Both the position numbers and the translations under genes were made by a program. DNA of 64,000 bases from Planctomycetota bacterium. Its GTDB lineage: Bacteria > Planctomycetota > Phycisphaerae > Sedimentisphaerales > Anaerobacaceae. The notes under the pieces were generated by a model. That model did not search any database, was not told where the DNA came from, and saw only the letters and a list, made by a program, of their open reading frames with translations. The stretch is taken from the NCBI GenBank assembly GCA_019456195.1, contig VRUK01000001.1:97333-161332 (forward strand). The letters are read 5' to 3'. Of the stretch, positions 9,597 to 17,793 are shown piece after piece. The number at the start of each line of letters is the position of its first letter. The first letter of the stretch is position 1.

Positions 9597-9598
9597 GC

Positions 9599-10372
9599 AT
9601 GAAAAAAATAAAAGGATTTACCTTAGTTGAATTATTGGTTGTGATTTTAGTTATTGCATTACTTATTGCAATACTTGTACCGTTACTGCAAGCATCCAGA
9701 GAGAAAGCAAGACGGGTTGCGTGTGCCTCTGCTTTACGGCAGTTTGGCCTTGGGCTTATAGTATATGCCTCAAATTATGACGATAGGATACCTAGATCAT
9801 TTTTCGATCCAACGATAATTGGTAGTCTTCCAGCGTATTCATACCAAGTTTACTGGGTTAATTTAGATGCAACCAGTGAGTCGGAAAAAATTTCCGCCGG
9901 GCCATGGAATCTTGGGCATCTATTCCACGAGAGAATCATAAAAGATCCCAAAATTTTCTACTGTCCATCAGCAGGAAAAGGGGCGCGATACGAAGATTAT
10001 GTCGGTAAATTCAAATGGCCTTTCCCGCGGGATACTACTTCTCCCAACAGTTCTGAACGGATTAGAGTTGGGTACAATTATTACCCACAGGGCACGTCAC
10101 GAGAGAAATTAGAAAACAACTGTTATGCGTATAAAAGTGTCAATACCCTTACCTCAATAAATGGTCGATCGACCATTTCTATGGACAGGCTCGGCTCATG
10201 GAATTATGGAATGCATAGACAAATGGGCAAATCGTCAGGAATTAATATACTGTACGGAGATGGGAGGGTTGAATTCAGAGTTAATAAAGATACCGAAGAG
10301 GCGCTTTGGAGTCCAAATCCGTATAACGATGCAGACAACTTCAGGGCGTTGCTATACACCTTGAGTCATTGA
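9599..10372 (+). CDS. prepilin-type (pseudopilin) protein with H-X9-DG-like end
   Basis: The 257-residue product opens with a short basic leader and the classical type IV prepilin cleavage context [11 protein letters not shown], followed by the hydrophobic helix to about residue 30. Prepilin peptidase should cut after the glycine. The C-terminal part contains [13 protein letters not shown], the signature of the planctomycete H-X9-DG / DUF1559-like pseudopilins that are present in many copies per genome. It begins two bases after the stop of the GLUG-repeat gene, which suggests that it belongs with that surface protein. Its role could be in a type II secretion-like or surface filament; no assembly ATPase or platform gene is nearby. 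Confidence 0.85.
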   Translation: MKKIKGFTLVELLVVILVIALLIAILVPLLQASREKARRVACASALRQFGLGLIVYASNYDDRIPRSFFDPTIIGSLPAYSYQVYWVNLDATSESEKISAGPWNLGHLFHERIIKDPKIFYCPSAGKGARYEDYVGKFKWPFPRDTTSPNSSERIRVGYNYYPQGTSREKLENNCYAYKSVNTLTSINGRSTISMDRLGSWNYGMHRQMGKSSGINILYGDGRVEFRVNKDTEEALWSPNPYNDADNFRALLYTLSH

Positions 10373-10543
10373 ACGGCCAATGGATGAAACAGATTGGCCG
10401 CAACCTTTCTGATCCGTTGGCTTGCCTTTTAACATGCGTACGAATGATTAAGGTCGTATGTCAGATTTAGCTACTGTCCCTTCGTGTCTCTACAACGTTT
10501 GCTTTGCTCACTCCGGCCGAAATGACCCGGTGGTTATTCACAT

Positions 10544-10574
10544 GGGCGGTTCACGAACCGCCCCTACAACAATA
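10544..10574. repeat. palindromic repeat, copy 2
   Basis: GGGCGGTTCACGAACCGCCC at 10544-10563, with the flank CTACAAC, is the inverted counterpart of the unit at 1864-1890. It lies between two convergent genes, where it could also act as a transcription end. Confidence 0.7.
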
Positions 10575-10587
10575 ATGGTAAGCACAC

Positions 10588-10640
10588 ACTCCCATGCTGC
10601 GAGTCAGGTGAGCAACTCTCGGGGATAAACTCCGGGCAAG
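10588..10640. repeat. short remnant of the long dispersed repeat (copy C)
   Basis: The stretch around GAGTCAGGTGAGCAAC and CTCGGGGATAAACTC matches the last 30-bp unit and the next block of copy B (7062-7100). It holds about one unit only and adjoins the palindromic repeat. Confidence 0.6.
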
Positions 10641-10652
10641 CATTCCAATTGC

Positions 10653-11531
10653 TTATTGTAGATTAATAGTATAGACGACCATTTGCTCAGCGCGGTTGGG
10701 GGTTTTTACTGCCCAGTTTCCGTTTGGCTTTATTACGCCGGATGGGGCGGAACATGGAATATCTGTGGGATGGCAGTTGTCGGTAGTGACAATCCAAAGC
10801 TTACCCGTTTGCGCGCGAATCCGGAGGTTTGTTTCATGGAATGGCCAGAAGACATTTCTGGACCAATCACTGCCGTTTCTCCCGCCGTTAACCGCATGGA
10901 AGATTATCTTCGCACCTTTGCCGGCCAGTTGCTGGCTAAGATGCGGATCGGGCATCGGGGTACATCCCGGGTTGGCCCACATGTCGTTGCAGATCAGGGC
11001 GCCAACGGTAATGCCCTTTAGCTGGAAGGTTCTCAGAGGGCGAGCAGCGTAGTGATTGATTTCACCCCTGGTGGGTTTGGTCATTGTGCCGCAACGAAGA
11101 GTCTTGGCGTGAAAACCGAGGAACTTTCCGTCGGCATCGTAGAATCGAACCTGGTTGTAGCATCTCCCATCGTCCGGCTCGACGAAGCAGGTTCCGAGGG
11201 CCAGGGCCAGATTAGCGGCATTTGCCTTAGCGACGAGTTTTTTCAGGCCTGCCTCGACCCGAGCCTGGTCAAACTTGTGTGTGTAGCCGCTCAATGAGCC
11301 CTCCGGGGTGAGCAAGACTTCGGCCTTTTCGGCGACGGCCCGGTCGATTGCCCTGGCGATCGTTTCGATGTTGGCCCCGATGTCTGCGACCACGGGGATT
11401 TGGGCCACGGCGACGCGGAGTTTCCTGGGCGACGGCGGGCTGTCTATGTGCTGTCCTTGTGTGTTGTCGTTCAGGGCGAAGACGGTCACAAGAATCAATG
11501 TCAATAGGCAGAGGTTATGTCGTTTCATCAT
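10653..11531 (-). CDS. exported carbon-nitrogen hydrolase (nitrilase superfamily)
   Basis: The 292-residue protein has an N-terminal signal peptide (hydrophobic residues 7-21). The nitrilase catalytic triad is visible in order: Glu in TPEGSLSGY, Lys in FHAKTLRCG, and Cys in ALICNDMWAN. Members cleave nitriles, amides or N-carbamoyl groups; the exact substrate cannot be read here. Export is unusual, because most members are cytoplasmic. The start has two adjacent ATGs; AGGAG lies 3-6 bases upstream, which favours the second one at 11528. It follows the rhomboid gene on the same strand by 36 bases, so they may be co-transcribed. Confidence 0.85.
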   Translation of the reverse strand: MMKRHNLCLLTLILVTVFALNDNTQGQHIDSPPSPRKLRVAVAQIPVVADIGANIETIARAIDRAVAEKAEVLLTPEGSLSGYTHKFDQARVEAGLKKLVAKANAANLALALGTCFVEPDDGRCYNQVRFYDADGKFLGFHAKTLRCGTMTKPTRGEINHYAARPLRTFQLKGITVGALICNDMWANPGCTPMPDPHLSQQLAGKGAKIIFHAVNGGRNGSDWSRNVFWPFHETNLRIRAQTGKLWIVTTDNCHPTDIPCSAPSGVIKPNGNWAVKTPNRAEQMVVYTINLQ

Positions 11532-11567
11532 GGTACTCCTGTTTTTTGGTTATACAGATGGTCGTTT

Positions 11568-12731
11568 TTACTTGAGTCTGGCGAGTTCGTCGTTGCACAT
11601 TTTTAGCTGGCCTGGGTCGGTTAGTTTTTTCGCGGCTGCTTCGAGGTATTTTATTGCGAGCGTGGGCTTATTCAGATAGCGGCAATATAATATTCCCAGC
11701 ATCAGCTCGACTTGCTCGGCGTATTCGTAATTTTTGTAACGAGAGAGAAACTTCTCGTAAGCCTGTGCGGATTCGGCAGGTTTATTATCGCCTGCGAGCT
11801 GGTTGGCAATATCCAGGAGATGCTGCTTCGGCAGAATCTGCTCGCTGTCGTGGGTCATGAGTTCGAGGTAAAGACCGGCTGCCGCGGGCAAATTGCGTTC
11901 GGTTACCCGCTTGTTAATTTCGCGGCGAAGCTCTTTTGATTTTTCATCTTTTTGTTGTTCGGCGGGGCTTTTGGGTTTTGTTCGTTTGTTTTCTGTCCGG
12001 CCTGTAAAGGGGTCGTAGCCGCTCGAAACTGTATCACGATATTGACGCCGCCTGTTCCATTGCCTTATCATTGCCCAAAGGTCGAAATTGCTGCTGCTTA
12101 TTAAACGGGTCCCGAGCATACCCAACATGGCCGCAACGCCGAAGGCATATCCTGACAAATGAGCGTCATAGGCAACCTGAGGTGTGTATCTGGTGATTAC
12201 ATTATCTATTATAATCATTTTAAGGATGATAAAATATAATGCCGGAACCTCTATCATTCCGATGAAGAAGAACCAGTATAAGACGGTTATTAAGGTCTGA
12301 GGAAACAACACCAGGTACGCTCCGGTTACGGCGGCGACAGCCCCGCTGGCACCAATAACACTACCTCCGCTGACTAATGTATGTCCTATACCGCTGAAGA
12401 CTGCGCCGGCCAAATAGAAGCATAGATAGCCAATATTGCCGAGCTTGTCGTTGACATTATTTCCAAAGAGATACAAAAAGAACATATTGCCGATAATGTG
12501 CATAAAACCGCCATGCAAAAAGGCATAACTTACAAACTGCCAAAGATAAGGCCGATTTGAAATGAGTTCAAATTGCTGCGCCCAGAGGCTAAGAACCTGT
12601 GGACCCGTAGAGGGATTGGTATGAGGGCGATATGTCAGTAAAAAAATAAGCACATTGACGGCTATCAGGCCGTAATTCATGTACGGCGTTCGCCTCGGAT
12701 AAATACTTGTCCGGTAAGGTAATATTATCAT
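11568..12731 (-). CDS. rhomboid intramembrane serine protease with C-terminal TPR-like domain
   Basis: The 387-residue protein carries six or seven membrane segments in its first 230 residues. The rhomboid signatures are present: GGFMHIIGNMFFLYLFG on helix 2, the catalytic serine in GASGAVAA, and the catalytic histidine in AHLSGYAFG. The family cuts membrane proteins within or next to the bilayer. After a basic linker, the last 120 residues are helical and resemble two tetratricopeptide units (AAGLYLELM, SAQAYEKFLSRYKNYEYAEQ), which probably bind a partner in the cytoplasm. The gene is divergent from the M24 peptidase gene and precedes the nitrilase gene. Confidence 0.9.
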   Translation of the reverse strand: MIILPYRTSIYPRRTPYMNYGLIAVNVLIFLLTYRPHTNPSTGPQVLSLWAQQFELISNRPYLWQFVSYAFLHGGFMHIIGNMFFLYLFGNNVNDKLGNIGYLCFYLAGAVFSGIGHTLVSGGSVIGASGAVAAVTGAYLVLFPQTLITVLYWFFFIGMIEVPALYFIILKMIIIDNVITRYTPQVAYDAHLSGYAFGVAAMLGMLGTRLISSSNFDLWAMIRQWNRRRQYRDTVSSGYDPFTGRTENKRTKPKSPAEQQKDEKSKELRREINKRVTERNLPAAAGLYLELMTHDSEQILPKQHLLDIANQLAGDNKPAESAQAYEKFLSRYKNYEYAEQVELMLGILYCRYLNKPTLAIKYLEAAAKKLTDPGQLKMCNDELARLK

Positions 12732-12810
12732 AATTTGGCTACTAATTTAGAATGATTACAATTAAGACCTGGCTCATTGTAATGGTAAAAACAAGCGATG
12801 ACAAGGCATA

Positions 12811-12840
12811 AAAAAAGGACTGCGACCACAGCCCTTTTTT
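12811..12840. terminator. terminator-like hairpin in a divergent intergenic region
   Basis: An A-run, the arms GGACTG and CAGCCC (one mismatch) around CGACCA, and a T-run form a terminator-like element that works in both directions. It sits between the starts of two divergent genes (12731 and 13080), so it does not close either of them. It could be a leader attenuator or the end of a small RNA. The rest of 12732-13079 shows no gene. Confidence 0.5.
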
Positions 12841-13079
12841 TGGAAAAATGGTTGTTACTACAGTTTTTCTTTACCCTGCGGAAAACACCACAGTCCGGTG
12901 CAATTAATTGAAGCCAACCGGTTTCTCCTCGGCGAGTTCTTGTTTTCTATTAAAAATATAAAAATAAAATGGAGTGAAGCCAAGCATTCCGGCAAAAAAG
13001 ACTTTATTTTTTCTCAGATTGCGGTTAATCAAAGTGCTCGGTAAATTAAGAACTATAAAAAATTCAATAGGACAGAATA

Positions 13080-14174
13080 GTGGGAATGAACAAAGAGATA
13101 ATAAAAAAACGTGTCAGGTCGATTCGCCGCGAGCTGAATAACAGGAAAATAGATTGTCTTATCGTAATAAAGCCGGCCAATGTAACTTATACGACGGGAT
13201 TTTTGGGTGACGATAGCTGGGCGGTAATTACCCGGAGCAAAGTCTATTTTCTAACCGATAGCAGATACACCGAACAAGCCCGGGTGGAATGTCCGGATTG
13301 CACGATAGTTGAGCGTACCGGCCTGATGGCTGAAGCGGTGGGCAGACTGGTAAAAAAATTAAAATCGGTTCAAACGGTAACTGTGGAAAAGTCCATCTCT
13401 CTGGCGGGTTTCGGGGCATTGAAAAAACATGTGAAAGCTCGTCTTAAGGCGGTCGCAGATGTTATTGAAACTGTCCGAAGCAGTAAAGACAATATGGAAA
13501 TAAAGACCATAGAAGCTGCTGCTTCAATATCAACTCAAGGGCTCGAAAAGACCTTACGCTATATAAAGCCGGGCGTAACCGAAAGCGAATTAGCAGGGAT
13601 GCTTGATTTTCAAATTCGCAAACTCGGGGGCACAAACAGTTTCGAGACGATAGTTGCCTTTGGGCCGAATGCCTCCCGGCCCCATCATCAGCCGAGCGGA
13701 AAGAAGCTCAAACAAAAAGATACCGTCCTGATTGACTTCGGTGCTAAATACAAAGGTTACTGCAGCGATATTACCAGATGTTTTGTAGTTGGCCGGCGAG
13801 AAGTTTTTTATAAAAAAGTTTACGATGTTGTCGAGCAGGCACAGGGTGCAGCGATAAAAATGATAAAGGCCGGGGTCAAAATGAAAGATGTGGATGCCGC
13901 TGCACGGACAGTAATCAAAGATAACGATTTGCCGGTCTATGGTCACGGTACAGGACACGGCCTGGGGCTGGAAATTCACGAATTGCCTTTCCTTAAGGTC
14001 GAAAGCAAGGACATGCTCAAAGCCGGTGAAGTGATTACCATTGAACCGGGTATATATATCCCCGGAAAACTCGGCGTGCGAATAGAAGATGATGTTCTTG
14101 TAACCGAGGGCGGCTCAAGAATATTAACCCGCAAATGTCCGCATTCGCCTTTGCTGCTTAGCAGCAAAAGATAA
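13080..14174 (+). CDS. M24 family Xaa-Pro aminopeptidase
   Basis: The 364-residue protein has the creatinase N-terminal domain (residues 1-130) and the pita-bread metallopeptidase domain. The five metal ligands are visible: Asp in LIDFGAKYKG, Asp in YCSDITRC, His in GHGTGHGLGLEIHE, Glu in TIEPGIYIP, and Glu in VRIEDDVLV. It should remove an N-terminal residue that precedes proline, in the cytoplasm with two Mn or Co ions. The GTG at 13080 has AGGA at about 7 bases, better than the ATG at 13086, so I kept the GTG start. It is divergent from the rhomboid gene and followed by a secreted FG-GAP protein. Confidence 0.9.
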   Translation: MGMNKEIIKKRVRSIRRELNNRKIDCLIVIKPANVTYTTGFLGDDSWAVITRSKVYFLTDSRYTEQARVECPDCTIVERTGLMAEAVGRLVKKLKSVQTVTVEKSISLAGFGALKKHVKARLKAVADVIETVRSSKDNMEIKTIEAAASISTQGLEKTLRYIKPGVTESELAGMLDFQIRKLGGTNSFETIVAFGPNASRPHHQPSGKKLKQKDTVLIDFGAKYKGYCSDITRCFVVGRREVFYKKVYDVVEQAQGAAIKMIKAGVKMKDVDAAARTVIKDNDLPVYGHGTGHGLGLEIHELPFLKVESKDMLKAGEVITIEPGIYIPGKLGVRIEDDVLVTEGGSRILTRKCPHSPLLLSSKR

Positions 14175-14248
14175 ATATTTGTTTACCCACGAAAACAATA
14201 AGCTATAATAAATGCACTTCGTAACGAATATCAAAACAGGAGGTAATT

Positions 14249-15433
14249 ATGAAAACAAAATGGGCATTTCTATTAGTCGTATTAGCGTTATGCTGTAGTA
14301 TCCCGGTGGCAGGCGGCCAGGTGCGTTTTAGAAAAATTGTAGTGGATACAACTTTCCGCGGCGAGGGAGTTGCAGTAGGGGATGTCAACCATGACGGCAA
14401 AATAGACGTCCTTGCGGGTGAAGTATGGTACGAAGCGCCTAAATGGGAAATGCATGAGGTACGTCCTGTTGGTCAGTACGATGGTACAAAAGGTTACAGC
14501 CAGACTTTTGCTAACTTTGCACAGGATGTAAATGGCGACGGCTGGGTCGATTCTATTATCATCGGGATGCCCAGTGAGCCTTGCTGGTGGTATGAGAATC
14601 CGAAGAACAAGCCCGGCCACTGGAAGAAGCGAATGGTTGTTGACAGTGCCTGCAACGAAACGCCGTTGTTTCTTGACCTGCTTGGTAACGGCCAGCCGGT
14701 TTTGGTGTTCGCTGTTCGCCCAAAGGGCCAAATGGCCTGGTTCGGTGTACCGAATAACCTTGAAGGCTTGTGGGATATGCACATTATCGCTGCGGGTCCG
14801 GATGCGCCGGGTACGAAGAAATACAGCCACGGCATGGGCGTAGGTGATGTCAATGGTGACGGTCGAAACGATGTTCTCATAAAAGAAGGATGGTGGGAAG
14901 CGCCTCACGAGAGAACCAAAACCAACTGGGAATTTCACCCCGCTAATCTTGGCCCGGATTGTGCGGATATACTTGTCTATGATGTGGATGGTGACGGCGA
15001 CGGCGACGTGATTACAAGCTCGGCCCATAATTACGGTATCTGGTGGTTCGAGCAGCGCGGTGGGGCGGATGGCCCGCAGTTCGAGCAGCACCTTATCTCT
15101 AAAGAGTTTTCTCAACCACATGCGATACGCCTTATTGACATGAATGGTGATGGGATTAAGGACCTGGTTACGGGTAAACGCCACTTAGCGCATATGGGTA
15201 GAGATCCCGGAGGAAAAGACCCGGCTATGATGTATTGGTTCGAGTTGGGATACCCCCGAAAGGGAAAGGTTGAGTTTAAGATGCACGTAATCGATGATTC
15301 CTCCGGAGTTGGTACCCAATTCGAGGTAGTCGATATCAATGGCGATAATAAGCCGGATATCGTTACATCAAATAAAAGTGGTGTTCACGTTTTTCTGCAA
15401 CGGGGTCGAAAGACGCCCAGGCGTCAAAGATAA
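14249..15433 (+). CDS. secreted FG-GAP/VCBS repeat protein
   Basis: The 394-residue protein has a signal peptide (MKTKWAFLLVVLALCCSIPVAGG is the visible stretch, cut near residue 23). It then contains several FG-GAP or VCBS-type blades with calcium-binding loops of the form DVNGDGxxD: GDVNHDGKIDVL, DVNGDGWVDS, GDVNGDGRNDVL, DVDGDGDGDV, DMNGDGIKDL and DINGDNKPDIV. These blades form a beta-propeller on the outside of the cell. A very good ribosome site (AGGAGG) precedes the ATG. Aromatic WYE and WWYEN motifs in several blades could bind sugars. Similar proteins are common in planctomycetes, but the function is unknown. Confidence 0.85.
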   Translation: MKTKWAFLLVVLALCCSIPVAGGQVRFRKIVVDTTFRGEGVAVGDVNHDGKIDVLAGEVWYEAPKWEMHEVRPVGQYDGTKGYSQTFANFAQDVNGDGWVDSIIIGMPSEPCWWYENPKNKPGHWKKRMVVDSACNETPLFLDLLGNGQPVLVFAVRPKGQMAWFGVPNNLEGLWDMHIIAAGPDAPGTKKYSHGMGVGDVNGDGRNDVLIKEGWWEAPHERTKTNWEFHPANLGPDCADILVYDVDGDGDGDVITSSAHNYGIWWFEQRGGADGPQFEQHLISKEFSQPHAIRLIDMNGDGIKDLVTGKRHLAHMGRDPGGKDPAMMYWFELGYPRKGKVEFKMHVIDDSSGVGTQFEVVDINGDNKPDIVTSNKSGVHVFLQRGRKTPRRQR

Positions 15434-15504
15434 CAGGCAGCATAAATAACCGGATGCAGTTATTAATTTGACTGCTGGGGGTTATAAGCTATAATAAATG
15501 CAGT

Positions 15505-15605
15505 TCACTAGGGGTGGCTTTGTTGAAAAGCAGGCCTGAGAAAAAACTCTTTGAACCTGAACAGGATTATCACGAATTTGATGAGATGCCTGCGTAGGAA
15601 AGTGA
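15505..15605 (+). ncRNA. TPP riboswitch (THI element)
   Basis: The conserved parts of the thiamine pyrophosphate aptamer are all present in order: CACTAGGGGTGGC at the 5' side, a variable P3 stem, GCCTGAGA with AACTCTTTGAACCTGAACAGGATTAT-type sequence (read as CTGAGA and ACCTGA...GGATTAT), and GCGTAGGAAAGTG at the end. It is followed by an intrinsic terminator and the thiC start 82 bases downstream. Binding of TPP should favour the terminator and lower thiC expression. Confidence 0.93.
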
Positions 15606-15633
15606 TTGACTGATATTGAAATGTCATAAAGTG

Positions 15634-15668
15634 AATCGCTTCGAGAGTGGGAGCGATTTTTTGTTTTT
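15634..15668 (+). terminator. attenuator terminator of the thiC riboswitch
   Basis: The stem AATCGCT / AGCGATT with an 11-base loop is followed by TTTTTTGTTTTT. It lies between the TPP aptamer and thiC, where it can act as the expression platform. Confidence 0.8.
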
Positions 15669-15686
15669 AACGGGGAACCAAAAATA

Positions 15687-17024
15687 ATGGCTACACAATT
15701 ACAAATCGCACGAACAGGGGCGATTAGCGACGAAGTCAAAATTATTTCCAGGGCAGAAAATGTCGGTGCTGAGCTTATTCGTGATGAACTTGCCGCCGGT
15801 CGGTTGGCAATACCGGCAAACAAGCTGCATCTCAAAGCTAATCTTAGGGCCTGCGGTATAGGCCGATTACTTTCTACAAAAGTAAATGCGAATATCGGCA
15901 CGAGCAGTATTCGCAGCTCGGTCGAAGGTGAAATCGAAAAGATGAAAGCGGCCCTGGACGCCGGTGCCGATGCAATTATGGATTTGAGTACGGGCGGCGA
16001 CCTTGACCAAATACGCGAGAAACTTCTGGCAGATTGCCCGGTACCATTCGGGACAGTGCCAATCTATGAAATGATAAAGGACAGAAATGTCGAAGATATA
16101 GACCGCAAAATAATTCTGGATGCAATTGAGAAGCAGGCCAAACAGGGAGTAGATTTTTTCACGGTTCATGCAGGTGTATTAAAAGAGCATCTGCCATTAA
16201 TAGAGAATCGCATCGCGGGTATTGTCAGCCGGGGCGGGGCTCTGCTTGCCAAATGGATGCTTTATCACAATAAACAAAATCCATTTTATGAAATCTTCGA
16301 TGATTTGTGCGATATATTGGCCGAATATGATGTTTGTTTTTCTCTGGGTGATGGTTTGCGACCTGGCGCAATCGCGGACGCTACCGACGATGCACAAATA
16401 GCGGAATTAAAAACTCTTGGCGAGCTTACCTCCAGGGCACAGGAAAAGGGCTGTCAGGTGATGGTCGAAGGTCCGGGGCACGTTCCTTTTGACCAGATAC
16501 AATACAATATGGAAATTCAGCATGAGATTTGTCACGGCGCTCCGTTTTATGTCCTTGGCCCGCTGGTAACCGACATTGCGCCTGGCTACGACCATATTAC
16601 ATCGGCAATCGGCGGGACGGCTGCAGCTTTTTACGGCGCATCGTTTTTGTGCTATGTAACACCCAGAGAGCATCTGGGCCTGCCCGATGCTGATGATGTT
16701 CGAGCAGGTGTAGTTGCGGCAAAAATTGCTGCTCACGCCGGTGATGTTGCCCGCGGCCTCAAAGGTGTCGCCGAGCGGGATAAAAGGCTGAGCATTGCGC
16801 GTACAAGTCTGGATTGGAAAACTCACCTGGCCGAATCACTCGACCCGCAAACGGCCGAAAGAATGCACAACCAGGCATGTAAAGAGACTGGTGAAGAAGA
16901 ATTACCATCCGCCGATTACTGCTCAATGTGCGGCAAGGCCTGGTGCAGCGTCAGAATAAATAAAGAAATCCACGATGGCATAAAGAAAATGATCAGGCAG
17001 CAAAACTGTGAAATCAGCCTTTAA
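15687..17024 (+). CDS. thiC: phosphomethylpyrimidine synthase ThiC
   Basis: This radical SAM enzyme turns aminoimidazole ribotide into the hydroxymethylpyrimidine phosphate of thiamine. The 445-residue length fits the shorter ThiC form without the long N-terminal extension of the E. coli enzyme. Family segments are clear: NANIGTSSIR near residue 75, DAIMDLSTGGDL, MVEGPGHVPFDQI, and GPLVTDIAPGYDHI. The C-terminal iron-sulfur site CSMCGKAWC (Cys412, 415, 420; CX2CX4C) is complete. GGGGAA precedes the start. The TPP riboswitch directly upstream confirms the assignment. No other thi gene is in the window. Confidence 0.97.
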   Translation: MATQLQIARTGAISDEVKIISRAENVGAELIRDELAAGRLAIPANKLHLKANLRACGIGRLLSTKVNANIGTSSIRSSVEGEIEKMKAALDAGADAIMDLSTGGDLDQIREKLLADCPVPFGTVPIYEMIKDRNVEDIDRKIILDAIEKQAKQGVDFFTVHAGVLKEHLPLIENRIAGIVSRGGALLAKWMLYHNKQNPFYEIFDDLCDILAEYDVCFSLGDGLRPGAIADATDDAQIAELKTLGELTSRAQEKGCQVMVEGPGHVPFDQIQYNMEIQHEICHGAPFYVLGPLVTDIAPGYDHITSAIGGTAAAFYGASFLCYVTPREHLGLPDADDVRAGVVAAKIAAHAGDVARGLKGVAERDKRLSIARTSLDWKTHLAESLDPQTAERMHNQACKETGEEELPSADYCSMCGKAWCSVRINKEIHDGIKKMIRQQNCEISL

Positions 17025-17109
17025 CTGAATTCGACTGTCCAGCGTAACGCGACCACATTTTTACGGGATAATATGTTATTGTTGCGCAAACAGAAAAAAG
17101 AAGCGAATA

Positions 17110-17793
17110 ATGAGTAAAGGTAAAATCTTAATAGTTGAGGATGATCGCGATATTGCAGAGATGGTCGAGTATAACCTGAGAGAGGAAGGATATGAACCTT
17201 TATCTGCGTTCAATGGCGAGGAGGGGGTGAAACTTGCTAAAAAGGAAAGCCCCGACTTGATAATCCTCGATATAATGCTGCCGATTATCGATGGCTTTGA
17301 GGTTTGCAGGATTCTTAAAAAAGAACAGATAACCACCGATATCCCGATAATCATCCTCAGTGCGAAATCCCAGGAAACAGACAAAGTAGTGGGACTCGAA
17401 TTAGGCGCTGATGATTATATCACCAAGCCTTTTAGCCCCAGAGAATTAATAGCAAGAATCCGGGCGATTATGAGAAGGGGGCGGGCACTGAGTTTCAGCA
17501 GTTGCATAGAAAGAGGCGATATCGTTATAGACATCACTAAACACAAGGTGATGGTAGGGCAGAAGGCTATTTCACTTACGTTTACCGAATTCAGGCTTTT
17601 GGAGTATCTTGCCCGAAGACCCGGCGCAGTGTTTTCAAGAGATCAAATTTTGAACGGTGTTATGGGTGACGATGCCATGGTTTGTGACAGAACGGTTGAT
17701 GCACATGTAAAATCATTAAGGCGAAAATTAGGCACAGCCAAGGATTATATCGAGACTATCCGGGGTGCCGGCTACAGGTTCAGGGAAGTATAG
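17110..17793 (+). CDS. OmpR/PhoB-family response regulator
   Basis: The 227-residue protein has a receiver domain with the acidic pair EDD at residues 9-11, the phosphoacceptor Asp54 in IILDIMLP, a conserved Thr/Ser region (IILSAKS) and the lysine in ITKPFSPREL. A winged-helix DNA-binding domain follows (about residues 130-227), with FTEFRLLEYLARRPG and VDAHVKSLRRKLG. The PhoB-like ending and the genes downstream (sensor kinase, Na/Pi transporter, PhoU-like, and a Pho box) point to phosphate control. The stop touches the start of the kinase gene. The gene name phoB/phoP is likely but not proven. Confidence 0.88.
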   Translation: MSKGKILIVEDDRDIAEMVEYNLREEGYEPLSAFNGEEGVKLAKKESPDLIILDIMLPIIDGFEVCRILKKEQITTDIPIIILSAKSQETDKVVGLELGADDYITKPFSPRELIARIRAIMRRGRALSFSSCIERGDIVIDITKHKVMVGQKAISLTFTEFRLLEYLARRPGAVFSRDQILNGVMGDDAMVCDRTVDAHVKSLRRKLGTAKDYIETIRGAGYRFREV

